DNA of 64,000 bases from Elusimicrobiota bacterium (lineage in GTDB: Bacteria > Elusimicrobiota > Elusimicrobia > UBA1565 > UBA9628). Shown here piece by piece: positions 6,416 to 15,285 of the stretch. A program made the position numbers and the translations under genes. The DNA lies in the NCBI GenBank assembly GCA_030696455.1, contig JAUYSH010000074.1:32159-96158 (forward strand), given 5' to 3'. How positions within the stretch are numbered: the stretch's first letter is position 1; the number at the start of each line of letters is the position of its first letter. Below the pieces are notes generated by a model, which was given only the letters and a program-made list of their open reading frames with translations, did not search any database and was not told where the DNA came from.

Positions 6416-8686
6416 TTACAGGTGGGTGGAAAGGATCGAGTTCGGCCCGTGGTGGTCGCCGGCGTTCGGCTTGGCGTGCGCGGGCGGCGCGGGCGGCTCC
6501 GGCGGCGGGGGAGCCTTGCGGGACTCCTTGCTGAAGGACAGGAAGGGGGCGGCCAGGCGCAGCAGGCCCATCACGCCGGTCGCGATCGCGGCGATCGTCA
6601 GCGAGGTCGCGATCGAGATGTCCTTGAGGACGAAGCCGTAGACGTAGGTCGAGAGGATCGCGGCGGCGATGCCGAGAAGGGACTGCGCGGCCAGGATCTT
6701 GTTGACGTTCTCGTCCTTGTGGCGGCCGAGCGTCTTCTGGTAAAGGCCCGAGATCGCGATGCCGACGAAGCCGACGGAGAGCGCCTGCAGGCCGTACAGC
6801 GCCACCGCGCCGAGCATGGTCGGGGTGTTGATCATCAGCAGGAATAGCGGAGCCTCCAACGCGGCCAGAATGAAAAACGGGATCGTCAGCGCCTCGTCCG
6901 TCTTGAAGCCGAACTTCTGGAACAGCCGCGTCAGCGGCTTGATGAGCAGGGAGGCCACGATGGAGCCGACGCTCGCCATCACCATCATCATCGCGAAATT
7001 TCCCATCGGCGTCGCGGCCAGCGACCTGAGGAACCACCCGAGAACCGGCACGTTCATGATCGCGCCCATCGAGCCGGGGTTGCTCGCCACGAGGCCCTCG
7101 ATATACTCGGGGAGCACGTTGAAGACGAGGGGGTCCGAGAACAGCGATGTCACCATCGACATCAGCAGGAGCGTGCGCAGGAAGCGGTCCTTGAAGACGA
7201 GCTTCGTGCCGTCCTTGATCGACGACCAGAGGCTCTTGAGCGTGCCGCCGATCCCCTTCGAGGCGGGGGCCGCCGCTTCTTCGCCGGGCTTCCCGGCCGA
7301 CTCGGCCTTTTTGGGGCCGCCGATGATCTTGATCGAGGCGTACACCAAAGCGGCCAACGCGATGGCGCCGGCGTAGATCGAGTAGATCACGGCGCCGCCG
7401 ACGCCGGTCTTGTCCATCACCGGGCCGATCTGCGCGATCTGGCCCGCGATCACGGGAGCGATGATCGCGAACAGCGCGGCGACGAAGGTCAGGATCGAGT
7501 TGGCCTTGGTGCGCTCCTCGCTGGTGACGGTCGAGTCGCCCATGATGCGCGTCGTCGCCGCGCCCTCGAAGGTCACGGCGATGCCTTGGAAGAAGGACTG
7601 CAGGGCGACGAGGCCCAGGAACACCCAGAGCGCCCCGGTGACGCTGAGCAGGCCGGTCGCGAAGAACAGGCCGGCGACGCCCGCGAGCGTGGCGGCGCGG
7701 ACCATCATGGAGCGGACGAGCCATTTTTTAGGACCGTCATCCGCGATGCCGCGCGTGAAGAGGGGGATGGTCGCGTAGCTCACGCCCTGCGCCACCCAGT
7801 GCGCGATGCGGGCCAGCGAGCGATTGGAGCGGATCATCGACTTGAGGGTCTCTTCGTTGGCGGCGCGCGCGTCGTGGTTCTCGGTGAGGGAGTTGCGGGT
7901 GATCGCGGAGATCAGGTAGGGGAGGCCGACGACGTACATCTGGTAGCCGAAGAGGAAGATGGAGTAGCCCGCGACGTAGCGCCAGAAGGACTTGTTGCGC
8001 TCGGGGTCCTTGAAGACCAAAGTGATGCCGGACTTTTTGGGGGAAGGGGGGGCGGCTTTCTCGTCGACGGAGGGAGCGGATTCCGTGGCCGTGCCGAGGA
8101 GTTTCGAGGAGAGGCCGGAAGGCGTGAGGGCGGCCATGCGGCCGCCGAGGGGAGCGAGGGAGGAGCCGGAGCGGGACGGGGAGGCGAGGGTCTCGGAGAC
8201 GAGCGTGGAGAATTGGGTCGAGGCTTTGGAGCTGGCCGAATCGCCGGAGGCCTTTGATAAACCTTCAACGGCTTTCGCGGCTGCGGCTTGGGCTGAAGCT
8301 AACGCCGCGGCCGTTGCGAGAACGGGCTTCGGGGCGGCCGCTGATTTGGAGGCCTGAACGGAAAACGGCTTGAGGGCCGATGGGGTCGGGGAGACGGCAA
8401 CGGCAATGTTTGGAGCGATTCCCAGAGAGACCGGCGTCAGGTTGGGGGAGATGGACGGCGAAGCAAGGGAAGGAGTTAACGACAACGACGTTAACGGCAA
8501 CGTATTGGGGATCGTGCCGAAGACCGGCGTTCCGGGAAGCGAGGGGTTGGAGCTTGCGCCTGCGGCGCTGTATGCGCCGATGGACGAGGGAACCGAGACG
8601 CGGACGGATTGGACTTGGGCGAGGGCGGGTGAGGAGCCTAACGATATGGACAGAAGGAGAGCAAGCGTCTGTCGCATGAGCCTCAT
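6416..8686 (-). CDS. MFS transporter with signal peptide and long low-complexity N-terminal region
   Basis: 756 residues. Residues 1-23 are a signal peptide (MRQTLALLLSISLGSSPALAQ), followed by about 200 residues of Ser/Ala/Pro/Thr-rich sequence. From about residue 230 come many membrane segments with MFS character (IFLFGYQMYVVGLPYLISAIT and on), split by a soluble loop around 470-500, and a Pro-rich tail (APPPPEPPAPPAHAKPN). A cleavable signal peptide before an MFS domain would place the linker outside the inner membrane, which is unusual. The -10 TATAAT (8693-8698) ends 6 nt before the ATG at 8686, supporting this start. Substrate unknown. Confidence 0.82.
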   Translation of the reverse strand: MRLMRQTLALLLSISLGSSPALAQVQSVRVSVPSSIGAYSAAGASSNPSLPGTPVFGTIPNTLPLTSLSLTPSLASPSISPNLTPVSLGIAPNIAVAVSPTPSALKPFSVQASKSAAAPKPVLATAAALASAQAAAAKAVEGLSKASGDSASSKASTQFSTLVSETLASPSRSGSSLAPLGGRMAALTPSGLSSKLLGTATESAPSVDEKAAPPSPKKSGITLVFKDPERNKSFWRYVAGYSIFLFGYQMYVVGLPYLISAITRNSLTENHDARAANEETLKSMIRSNRSLARIAHWVAQGVSYATIPLFTRGIADDGPKKWLVRSMMVRAATLAGVAGLFFATGLLSVTGALWVFLGLVALQSFFQGIAVTFEGAATTRIMGDSTVTSEERTKANSILTFVAALFAIIAPVIAGQIAQIGPVMDKTGVGGAVIYSIYAGAIALAALVYASIKIIGGPKKAESAGKPGEEAAAPASKGIGGTLKSLWSSIKDGTKLVFKDRFLRTLLLMSMVTSLFSDPLVFNVLPEYIEGLVASNPGSMGAIMNVPVLGWFLRSLAATPMGNFAMMMVMASVGSIVASLLIKPLTRLFQKFGFKTDEALTIPFFILAALEAPLFLLMINTPTMLGAVALYGLQALSVGFVGIAISGLYQKTLGRHKDENVNKILAAQSLLGIAAAILSTYVYGFVLKDISIATSLTIAAIATGVMGLLRLAAPFLSFSKESRKAPPPPEPPAPPAHAKPNAGDHHGPNSILSTHL

Positions 8687-8692
8687 GAACTC

Positions 8693-8698
8693 ATTATA
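8693..8698 (-). promoter_or_regulatory. -10 box of the MFS gene (leaderless type)
   Basis: Minus-strand TATAAT, perfect consensus, 6 nt before the ATG. No room for a Shine-Dalgarno. Confidence 0.7.
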
Positions 8699-8807
8699 AG
8701 GATGCCGGCGGATTATGAAAGGCGGCATTGGGCCCTATTTTGACCGGGTCCGATGGCCTAGGAATAATTGTCGCTTGGAGCGGGCGGGATACCGGGTCTT
8801 TCGCGGT

Positions 8808-9287
8808 CTAATCGGTGAGCTTGAGAATGATGTCTTTCGCGTCCGGAAACCGCGCGAGCAAGGTCGCGCGGGGACCCAGATCGAAGTCGTCGAAGTCGAA
8901 GCCGGGGGCGACCGTGCAGCCGACGAAGCAGAAGCCCGAGCCGGGCTCGGGCAAGGCGCCGAACCAGTGGCGCGCGGGGACGACGTGCTGAAGGCGGTGG
9001 CCCTGCTTGAAGTCCGGGCCGAGGACGACCTCGGTGACCGCGCCCTCCGGAGCGATCTGCGTCAGGCGCAAGGGGCCGCCGAGGTGGAAGTGCCAGAGCT
9101 CGTCGGACTTGATGCGGTGCAGGCGGGACTTTTGCCCTTCGGGCAAAAGAAACAATATGCCCGTCGAGATCGGGCGCTTGACGCCGCCGCGCGTGGTCAT
9201 CTTCTCGGCGCTGCGGTAGGTTTCCTTGTAGAAGCCGCCCTCGGGATGGGGCTCGAGGCCGTACGCCGCGATGAGCTCCTTGTTCAA
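8808..9287 (-). CDS. DUF985-family cupin
   Basis: 159 residues starting at a TTG whose last two bases begin the TGA stop of the upstream acyl-CoA dehydrogenase gene (TTGA overlap), so the two are translationally coupled. Family signatures are clear: AAYGLEPHPEGGFYKETYRS at the N-terminus, GILFLLPEGQKSRLHRIKSDELWHFHLGG (metal-binding cupin motif 1) and LQHVVPARHWFGA later. DUF985 cupins are single-domain beta-barrels whose substrates are mostly unknown. The track of codons upstream of the TTG is antisense-like and was not used. Confidence 0.85.
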   Translation of the reverse strand: MNKELIAAYGLEPHPEGGFYKETYRSAEKMTTRGGVKRPISTGILFLLPEGQKSRLHRIKSDELWHFHLGGPLRLTQIAPEGAVTEVVLGPDFKQGHRLQHVVPARHWFGALPEPGSGFCFVGCTVAPGFDFDDFDLGPRATLLARFPDAKDIILKLTD

Positions 9288-10435
9288 CAGCCGATCGCCC
9301 GGGAAATCACGAGGCGCTGGATCTCCGACGTGCCCTCGCCGATCTGGAGCAGGCGCTGGTCGCGGTAGAAGCGCTCGACGTCGAATTCCTTCATCAGGCC
9401 ATAGCCGCCGTGGATCTGAACGGCTTCGTTGGCGACCCACTGGGCGACCTCGGAGCAATACAATTTCGCCATGGCCGATTCTTTCCCAAACGGCTTTTTC
9501 TGATCTCTGAGCCAGCACGCCTTATACAGGAAGACGCGGGCGTGCTCGATCTTCATGGCCATGTCGGCGAGCTTGAAGGCGATGGCTTGGAAGCGGGAGA
9601 GCGGCTTGCCGAACTGGACGCGCTTCTGCGCGTAGGCCAGGGCGGCCTCGTAGGCGCCCTGGGCGCAGCCGAGGCCCATCGCGGCGATGGACAGGCGGCC
9701 GGAGTCCAGGGTCTTGAGCATCTGGCGCGAGCCGGTGCCGCGCTTGCCCAGGATGGAGGAATCGGGCACGACGACCTTGTCGAAATAGAGCTCGGCGGTG
9801 TCGCTGGCGCGCCACATCAGCTTCTTGTGCATGCGCTTGGAGGTGAAGCCGGGGGTGCCCTTGGGCACGATGAAGCATGTGAACTCGGGATCGCCGGCCG
9901 CGTTGCGGTCGCTGACGGCCTGCACGATCACGCCGCCGGTCAGCTCGTTGGAGCCGTTGGTGATGAAGATCTTGGCGCCGTCGATCGTCCACGTGCCGTC
10001 GGCGTTCTTGACCGCCTTCGTGCGCGAGCCGCGCGAGTCGGAGCCGGCATCGGGTTCGGTGAGACCGAAGGCGAACAACAGCTCCCCCGCCGCGAGGCGG
10101 GGGAGCCACTCTTTTTTCTGCTCTTCGGTTCCGAAATAGAGGATGGGGGCCACGCCGAGGGAAACGCCGGCGGCGACCGTGGCGGCCTGGGAGCCGTCGA
10201 CGCGCGCGAGCTCCTCGACGGCGATGCAGTAGGAGGTGTAATCGAGGCCGGAGCCGCCGAACTCCTCAGGGACGATGAGCCCGAACACGCCCAGCTCGCC
10301 GAGCTGACGGGTCAGCTCGACCGAGAATTCCTCTTTCTCATCGAGGTCGTGAGCGAGGGGCTTGATCTTGGCCTCCGCGAATTTTCGGACCGTGTCCCGG
10401 ATGTCCTTCTGCGCGTCGCTGAGCTCGAAATCCAT
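9284..10435 (-). CDS. Acyl-CoA dehydrogenase
   Basis: 383 residues, the usual length of the short-chain acyl-CoA dehydrogenase family. Visible motifs are LIVPEEFGGSGLDYTSYCIAVEELARVDGS, FGLTEPDAGSDSRGSRTKA (substrate/FAD region), KIFITNGSN, and the catalytic-base region VQIHGGYGLMKEFDVERFYRD, where the Glu of the butyryl-CoA type is expected slightly later (IGEGTSEIQ). It oxidises acyl-CoA to enoyl-CoA, passing electrons to ETF. This gene has a normal leader: -10 TACAAT about 20 nt upstream plus Shine-Dalgarno GGGAGAA. The CoA-transferase pair at 29831-31196 fits the same acyl-CoA metabolism. Confidence 0.92.
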   Translation of the reverse strand: MDFELSDAQKDIRDTVRKFAEAKIKPLAHDLDEKEEFSVELTRQLGELGVFGLIVPEEFGGSGLDYTSYCIAVEELARVDGSQAATVAAGVSLGVAPILYFGTEEQKKEWLPRLAAGELLFAFGLTEPDAGSDSRGSRTKAVKNADGTWTIDGAKIFITNGSNELTGGVIVQAVSDRNAAGDPEFTCFIVPKGTPGFTSKRMHKKLMWRASDTAELYFDKVVVPDSSILGKRGTGSRQMLKTLDSGRLSIAAMGLGCAQGAYEAALAYAQKRVQFGKPLSRFQAIAFKLADMAMKIEHARVFLYKACWLRDQKKPFGKESAMAKLYCSEVAQWVANEAVQIHGGYGLMKEFDVERFYRDQRLLQIGEGTSEIQRLVISRAIGC

Positions 10436-10486
10436 TGTATTTCTCCCTGAAACGCATTGTAGCCGATTTTGTAGGATAGCCGCGTC

Positions 10487-12358
10487 ATGAAGCAAGGCGC
10501 TCACCCGCACGAAAAGCCGCACCACCCCCACTGGCCTCTCGAGACCTTGCTCTTCGCGTTCGTCTTCGCGCTCGGCTGGCGCTCCGTGCACGCCCCCGAA
10601 ACCTGGATCCACCTGAAGACCGGCGCGAAGATGCTCGCCGAGCACGCTCTCCCCATGACGGATCCGTTCAGCTACGGCTCCTCGGGAGGGGCGTGGACGA
10701 CGGACTCCTGGCTGTTCGACGCCGTCGCGGCCAAGCTCGACGCGCTCGGCGGCGTGAAGGCCGTGGTGTTCCTTAAGAGCCTCGTCGCGGGCGCCGCCTT
10801 CGCGCTGCTCCTGCCGATCAACCATGGCAGTCCGCTGGCGGCGGCGTCGCTGCTGGCGCTCGGCGCGTGCGCGGGCTGGGCGGGCCTGGTCGAGACGCCG
10901 GCGATCTTCGATCTTTTGTTCTTCTCGCTGTTCATTCGCCTGCTGCGCCCGCGCCATCGCTTCCAATGGTGGCAGGGCGCGGCCGCCGCGGCGCTCACCG
11001 CGCTGTGGGCGAACACGCACGGCGCGTCGGCGCTGCTCGCGCTTTGGCTTGTCGGGCTCAAGGTGTTCAAGGCGTCCCTGCGCACGGCCGCGCGCGAGCG
11101 CCTCGGCTACTGGGCGACGTTCGGGGCCTGCATCGTGACGCTCTCCTGGAACCCGCTCGGCTGGGCGGTCCTGGGCCGGACGTTCGCCGACGCGATCGCC
11201 GTCCCCGGCGGCTGGCCGGCGGACTGGGTCTCGCTTTATACGCTCTTCGCGGTCGCGGGCCTCGTCTCGTGCTGGTACACGTTGCAGCAGGAGTTCGTCA
11301 CCACGGTGGCCGCCGCGGCGATCATCGCGCTGTCGACGGTCCTCCCGGGCCTGCGCCCGCTGGCGATCCTGGCGGCCTGCCCGGTGATCGCCCTGGCGCT
11401 CGGACATTGGCTCAAGCCCCGTTCCGACACCTGGCCGCGCGTGATGCGCTGGGCGGTGTTCGCCGGCTTCCTGCTCGCCGGCTACCAGCACTTCATCGTC
11501 AAGCCGCTGTCGCGCGAGCGGGGCTACGGCGCTCCGGCGCTCGCGGGCGCCGCTCATTATCTGGAGTCGAACGGAGTGCACGGGCGCATGTTCAACGAGC
11601 CGGACGCCGGCGCCGAGCTCATCGGCCTGACCGGCCGTTCCGTCTTCGTGGACTTGCGCCCGGGCGTGTATCCCGCGTCGTTCAAGAGCGAGGCCGCCGC
11701 CTGGCCGCGTCTGTTTCGTCAACTCGACATGGTCTACCGTTTCGACTACGCGGTGCTGCACAATCACCGCGCGGACGCTCCCGCGCGCGTCATCGACGAG
11801 GACCCGAATTGGGTTCTGGGCTACGCCGACGACCGGGCGCTGGTTTATCTCAAGAAGGTCGGAGAGAACGCGTTGGTCTTGCCGCGCGAGCCGCGCCTCG
11901 TCTCCCCCAACCGCATGTGGCCCGGCGAGCTCGACGCGCTGCTCGCCGACAAGCGCAAGGCCGGCAAGGTCCTCGAGGAGCTCGACCGGTGGCTGGTCCA
12001 GGCCCCGGACTCCGTGCAGGCGCTGCTATGGAAGGCCTACGCCCTGGGCCGCCTCGGCCTGCAGGACAAGGCCGACCGCCATCTCCAGCTCGCGCGCGAG
12101 CGGCCGCGTCTGAGGCGCGATCCGGAGCTGCGCGCCGCCTACGCCTTCGCGCTCGAGGCCCGGGGACGCGCCCAGGAGGCCCGCGAGGAATATCGCGGGG
12201 CTCTCGAGTCGGCCCGGCGCCTTGGCCGGCCGCGGGTGCAGGCCGAGATCCTGCCCCGCCTGGCCGCCGTGCATCGAGCCCTCGGCAACGAGGGCGCGGC
12301 CCGAGAGGCCGAGGACCAGGTCAAAGCGATTCCAGCGCCGGTCGAGCCCGAGGAATGA
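10487..12358 (+). CDS. Polytopic membrane protein with C-terminal TPR region
   Basis: 623 residues. About ten membrane segments fill residues 15-350. A conserved-looking loop (ETWIHLKTGAKMLAEHALPMTDPFSYGSSGGAWTTDSWLFD) is typical of a GT-C-like family in which this motif follows TM1. A soluble part of about 180 residues (370-480) follows, then helical repeats (AYALGRLGLQDKADRHLQLARER, AYAFALEARGRAQEAREEYRGAL) that read as TPRs. The His-rich start (MKQGAHPHEKPHHPH) may be cytoplasmic. -10 TAGGAT (10472-10477) ends 9 nt before the ATG. Possibly a glycosyltransferase or envelope-assembly protein; unproven. Confidence 0.8.
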   Translation: MKQGAHPHEKPHHPHWPLETLLFAFVFALGWRSVHAPETWIHLKTGAKMLAEHALPMTDPFSYGSSGGAWTTDSWLFDAVAAKLDALGGVKAVVFLKSLVAGAAFALLLPINHGSPLAAASLLALGACAGWAGLVETPAIFDLLFFSLFIRLLRPRHRFQWWQGAAAAALTALWANTHGASALLALWLVGLKVFKASLRTAARERLGYWATFGACIVTLSWNPLGWAVLGRTFADAIAVPGGWPADWVSLYTLFAVAGLVSCWYTLQQEFVTTVAAAAIIALSTVLPGLRPLAILAACPVIALALGHWLKPRSDTWPRVMRWAVFAGFLLAGYQHFIVKPLSRERGYGAPALAGAAHYLESNGVHGRMFNEPDAGAELIGLTGRSVFVDLRPGVYPASFKSEAAAWPRLFRQLDMVYRFDYAVLHNHRADAPARVIDEDPNWVLGYADDRALVYLKKVGENALVLPREPRLVSPNRMWPGELDALLADKRKAGKVLEELDRWLVQAPDSVQALLWKAYALGRLGLQDKADRHLQLARERPRLRRDPELRAAYAFALEARGRAQEAREEYRGALESARRLGRPRVQAEILPRLAAVHRALGNEGAAREAEDQVKAIPAPVEPEE

Positions 12359-12360
12359 AC

Positions 12361-12389
12361 TGGACAACCAGGCGCGGTCCTGTTATACT
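12361..12389 (+). promoter_or_regulatory. Sigma-70 promoter of the lipoprotein gene
   Basis: TGGACA (12361-12366), 17 nt, TATACT (12384-12389): a near-consensus promoter. The expected start near 12396 leaves a leader of about 10 nt before the ATG at 12406. It begins 2 nt after the upstream stop codon. Confidence 0.7.
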
Positions 12390-12405
12390 CGAATTTCGTG
12401 AAAGG

Positions 12406-13131
12406 ATGAAAAACAAGCTTCTTCGCCGTCTCTCCGCGGTCCTCCTTCTGGCGTTGGCCGCCGGCTGCAACCCCCCCAAGTACGCCGTGTACGAGTCGAT
12501 CAATAAGGACTACACCGCCTCCGTGCCGTGGGGCTGGCAGGTGATGACCGATCAGCAGGACAACGATTTCGCGCAGACCACGTTCATCGGGCCTTTCGAT
12601 CCCGATTTTTACCTGGGCGCGCCGAGCCTCAGCGTGCGCTGGTACCGCCGCTATCGCCCGCACCGGCTTTCGGGCGGACGCCTGGAGATGTACTCCGGGG
12701 CCGACGACTTCATCAAGCAGACCTTGAGCCAGGTTTACGGCCCCGAATACGTGCTGATGACGCTTCCCGGCCAGCTTTCCTACAAGCCCGGCCCCAGGAA
12801 CGAGCCCGTCGAAGTCCTCCCCGAGGTGACGCTCAAGCAGTCCGGGCTGAAGGGCAACGGCTTCATCGTCGAGTCCGCGACCCCCGCCCCGGAAGCCAAC
12901 AAGTGGGGCATCAGCGAGCAAGCGGGGACCGGCAAGCCCTACGTCCTGCGCAAGCACGCCTACGTCGTCGTTCCCGTCGAGGATGGATTTTACGTGCTGA
13001 CCTACCCCGCCACCGAGCGGGGCTACCCGAACCATCTGGACAAATTCGCCGGGCTGATGGGCTCCTTCATGCCGCGCACCGCCGGCCCCGGAGGCGCGAA
13101 GATCCGGGTCCCCGGCCCCCGAGCCTCCTAA
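12406..13131 (+). CDS. Lipoprotein of unknown function
   Basis: 241 residues. A lipobox-bearing signal peptide (MKNKLLRRLSAVLLLALAAGC, Cys 21) is followed by a soluble domain with mixed strands (ASVPWGWQVMTDQQDNDFAQTTFIGPFDPDFYL, SLSVRWYRRYRPHR, KHAYVVVPVEDGFYVLTYPATERGY). The pattern (PxGWxV, TTFIGPFDPxFY, FYVLTYPA) suggests a PsbP/Mog1-like fold, but that is a guess. It is expressed from its own promoter at 12361-12389. No homologous neighbour hints at a partner. Confidence 0.75.
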   Translation: MKNKLLRRLSAVLLLALAAGCNPPKYAVYESINKDYTASVPWGWQVMTDQQDNDFAQTTFIGPFDPDFYLGAPSLSVRWYRRYRPHRLSGGRLEMYSGADDFIKQTLSQVYGPEYVLMTLPGQLSYKPGPRNEPVEVLPEVTLKQSGLKGNGFIVESATPAPEANKWGISEQAGTGKPYVLRKHAYVVVPVEDGFYVLTYPATERGYPNHLDKFAGLMGSFMPRTAGPGGAKIRVPGPRAS

Positions 13132-13168
13132 AGGCTCTCGACCCCTGGCCTGTTCGCGGGCCCTCTGC

Positions 13169-13174
13169 TACACT
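13169..13174 (+). promoter_or_regulatory. -10 box of the SRPBCC-rmuC unit (leaderless type)
   Basis: TACACT ending 6 nt before the ATG at 13181. A weak -35 (CTGGCC, 13145-13150) is 18 nt upstream. Confidence 0.6.
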
Positions 13175-13180
13175 GAAACG

Positions 13181-13723
13181 ATGCCGTCCGCCGAAACGAC
13201 ACGCCTCTCCACCCGCGACATCCGCCTCACCGCGACGATCCGCGCCAAGCCGGAGCTGGTCTACCGCAGCCTGACCTCCGCTCGCGAGCTGACGCGCTGG
13301 TGGCTGGAGGGTGCCGAGACCGATGCCCGCAACGCGGGTCGCCTGCGCATGATCTGGCCGCGCCCGCGGGCCAAGGGCGGCTCGCGCTGCCCCGGCTTCG
13401 GCGAACGCGAGGGCGTCTTCGTGGATCTCGAGCCCGCGCGCAAGGTCGCCTGGCTGTGGAAGCCCGCGCGCGGCGAGAAGGGCGTGCCCGCCCTCGCCTC
13501 GATCTTCATCCTGCCCGCCCGGGGAGGCAAGAGCGAGGTGACCTTGCTTCACGCCGGCTTCGCGGCGGCCGCGCGGGTCGACGCGCTCTACGATGCCTAC
13601 GCGCGCGCCTGGGAGGACGGCCTCGCCAAGGTGAAGCTGTATCTCGAGACGGGACGCACCTGCAAGCTCGAGTGCCTCGACCTCGAGGCGGTGCGGATAA
13701 TCACGACGAGGTCCCGCCGATGA
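13181..13723 (+). CDS. SRPBCC / AHSA1-like domain protein
   Basis: 180 residues. The pattern TATIRAKPELVYRSLTSARELTRWWLEGAETDA, then RVAWLW-like and GGKSEVTLLHAGF strands, then a long final helix (DALYDAYARAWEDGLAKVKLYLETG), matches the START/Bet v1-like AHSA1 fold that binds hydrophobic ligands. The C-terminal 20 residues (CKLECLDLEAVRIITTRSRR) extend past the usual fold. The stop overlaps the rmuC start by 4 nt (ATGA), so the two are coupled, which is an unusual partner for rmuC. Confidence 0.8.
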   Translation: MPSAETTRLSTRDIRLTATIRAKPELVYRSLTSARELTRWWLEGAETDARNAGRLRMIWPRPRAKGGSRCPGFGEREGVFVDLEPARKVAWLWKPARGEKGVPALASIFILPARGGKSEVTLLHAGFAAAARVDALYDAYARAWEDGLAKVKLYLETGRTCKLECLDLEAVRIITTRSRR

Positions 13724-14832
13724 GCGTTTTGACGATTTTGCTGGCCGTCGTCTCGGGCGCGGCCGTGGCCGTCGTCATCTGTTATCTCGTCTTCTTCTCT
13801 TCCCGCAAGAACGAGGATGCCGGCCGCGTGCAGATGCGCGAGGACTTTCGCGCGCTTCTCGAGCTGGCCGAGCAGAAATTCGAGACGGAGCGCGTCAAGC
13901 AGAAGGGAGAGCTCGACGAGAAGAAGGCCGCCGTCGAGAACACGGTGGACAAGCTGTCCGAGCGCCTGAAGAACTACGAAGAGCTCGTCCGCAAGTTCGA
14001 GGCTGACCGGGCGACCAAGTACGGCTCGCTGGAGAAGGGCCTCAAAGACGCGACCGAGCAGACCGCCAAGCTCGCCTCCTCGACCGAGGGCCTGCGCGCG
14101 CTGATGGACAACTCCCGCGCCCGCGGTCAGTGGGGCGAGCGCATGGCCGACGACATCCTGCGCGCCTCGGGCCTGCAGGACGGGGTTCAGTACCGCAAGA
14201 ACCGCGCCCTCGACACCGCCGCCACTCGCCCCGATTTCACCTTCCTGCTCCCCGAAGGCAAGAAGCTCAACATGGACGTGAAGTTCCCGCTCGACAACTG
14301 GCTCAAGATGCTGCACGCCGCCGGAGACGAGGAGCGCGCCAAGCTCAAGAAGGATTTCGAGCGCGACGTTAAGAACCGGATCAAGGAGCTCCAGGGACGC
14401 GGCTACATCAGCGTCGAGGAGGGCACGCTCGACTACGTCCTGCTGTTCATCCCCAACGAGCAGGTCTACGGCTTCATCCAGGAGAATTATCCCGGGCTGG
14501 TGGACGAGGCGCTCTCGCAGAAGGTCGTGCTCTGCTCGCCGTTCACCCTGTACGCCGTGCTCGGTGTGATCCGCCAGTCATTCGACAACTTCCACTTCGC
14601 GCAGGCGACCCAGGAGGTCCTCAAGCTGATCTCCCACTTTTCGGCCACCTACGAGACCTTCAAGGCACGGTTCGTCAAGCTCGGCGAGCAGGTCGGGAAG
14701 GTCGGCGAGCTCTACCACGACATCGAGCAGACCTCGTTCAAGCGGCTCGACGCCTCCGTCGCCAAGATCGACCGCGTCCGCAAAGGCGAGGAAAAGCCCG
14801 AGGCCCCGCAGCTGCCCGCGGACCTGGGGTAG
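13720..14832 (+). CDS. rmuC: DNA recombination protein RmuC
   Basis: 370 residues: an N-terminal membrane anchor (VLTILLAVVSGAAVAVVICYLVFF), a coiled coil (residues 40-120), then the RmuC nuclease-like core. Family motifs include RARGQWGERMADDILRASGL, RPDFTFLLPEGKKLNMDVKFPLDNW and VLCSPFTLYAVLGVIRQ. RmuC is predicted to limit inversions at short inverted repeats and belongs to the PD-(D/E)XK-related proteins; the D-V-K of NMDVKFP fits that core. The start ATG overlaps the SRPBCC stop. At the lower end of normal family length. Confidence 0.92.
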   Translation: MSVLTILLAVVSGAAVAVVICYLVFFSSRKNEDAGRVQMREDFRALLELAEQKFETERVKQKGELDEKKAAVENTVDKLSERLKNYEELVRKFEADRATKYGSLEKGLKDATEQTAKLASSTEGLRALMDNSRARGQWGERMADDILRASGLQDGVQYRKNRALDTAATRPDFTFLLPEGKKLNMDVKFPLDNWLKMLHAAGDEERAKLKKDFERDVKNRIKELQGRGYISVEEGTLDYVLLFIPNEQVYGFIQENYPGLVDEALSQKVVLCSPFTLYAVLGVIRQSFDNFHFAQATQEVLKLISHFSATYETFKARFVKLGEQVGKVGELYHDIEQTSFKRLDASVAKIDRVRKGEEKPEAPQLPADLG

Positions 14833-14940
14833 GCCGGAGCAGGGCCAACGGCGAGGCATTCCGCGGAAAGAAGGCTTTCGGCCGGGCTAGAAGCTCATCC
14901 AGGTAGCGTTTCATGACCGTTTGGTCGCAACGCACCCGCC

Positions 14941-14981
14941 AAAAGAGAGCCCCCCGGCCCTCTTTAAGGGTCCGGGGGGCT
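14941..14981 (-). terminator. Intrinsic terminator of the cold-shock gene
   Basis: AGCCCCCCGG (14948-14957) pairs with CCGGGGGGCT (14972-14981). Read on the minus strand, the hairpin is followed by CTCTTTT. It lies 26 nt past the csp stop codon. Confidence 0.8.
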
Positions 14982-15006
14982 GCGGTTGACCTGCGGGGGC
15001 TCTAGG

Positions 15007-15207
15007 TCAGAGCTTGACCACGCCAGCGGCCTTCGGGCCCTTATCGGTCTGAAGGAGATCGTACTGGACGGCCTGGTTCTCGCTCAAGGAGCGGAATCCG
15101 TCGGACTGGATCGCGCTGTGATGCACGAACACGTCCGCGCTGCCGTCGTCGGGGGTGATGAACCCGAAGCCCTTCTGGTCGTTGAACCACTTCACTTTAC
15201 CTTGCAT
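15007..15207 (-). CDS. Cold-shock protein, CspA family
   Basis: 66 residues: a single OB-fold cold-shock domain with RNP1 (KGFGFITP) and RNP2 (DVFVHHSAI) and the [11 protein letters not shown] start. It binds single-stranded RNA/DNA and acts as an RNA chaperone. The ATG at 15207 is favoured over the in-frame GTG three codons earlier because GAGGT lies 8 nt before it and family members start there. Unlike most units in this window it has a real 5' leader of about 70 nt from a strong promoter (15286-15313), plus a clear terminator, as expected for a highly expressed, post-transcriptionally controlled csp gene. Confidence 0.95.
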   Translation of the reverse strand: MQGKVKWFNDQKGFGFITPDDGSADVFVHHSAIQSDGFRSLSENQAVQYDLLQTDKGPKAAGVVKL

Positions 15208-15236
15208 GCTGTACACCTCGTATTGCGACTTGTGCG

Positions 15237-15253
15237 GGCCTCTCGGCGAGGCC
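15237..15253 (-). promoter_or_regulatory. Hairpin in the csp 5' leader
   Basis: Perfect 6-bp stem (GGCCTC/GAGGCC) with a 5-nt loop in the csp leader, about 30 nt before the start codon. It could take part in temperature-dependent folding, as in other csp leaders; this role is inferred. Confidence 0.45.
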
Positions 15254-15285
15254 TTCTCGACGACGAATCGGCGAGAACCGCCAAA

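Noticed and set aside
14738..14935. Minus-strand reading frame starting MRCDQTVMKRYLDELLARPKAFF past the rmuC 3' end
   Set aside because: Only the first about 35 residues look protein-like; the rest is antisense to rmuC and Arg-rich. It has no Shine-Dalgarno, no -10 box and no recognisable family.
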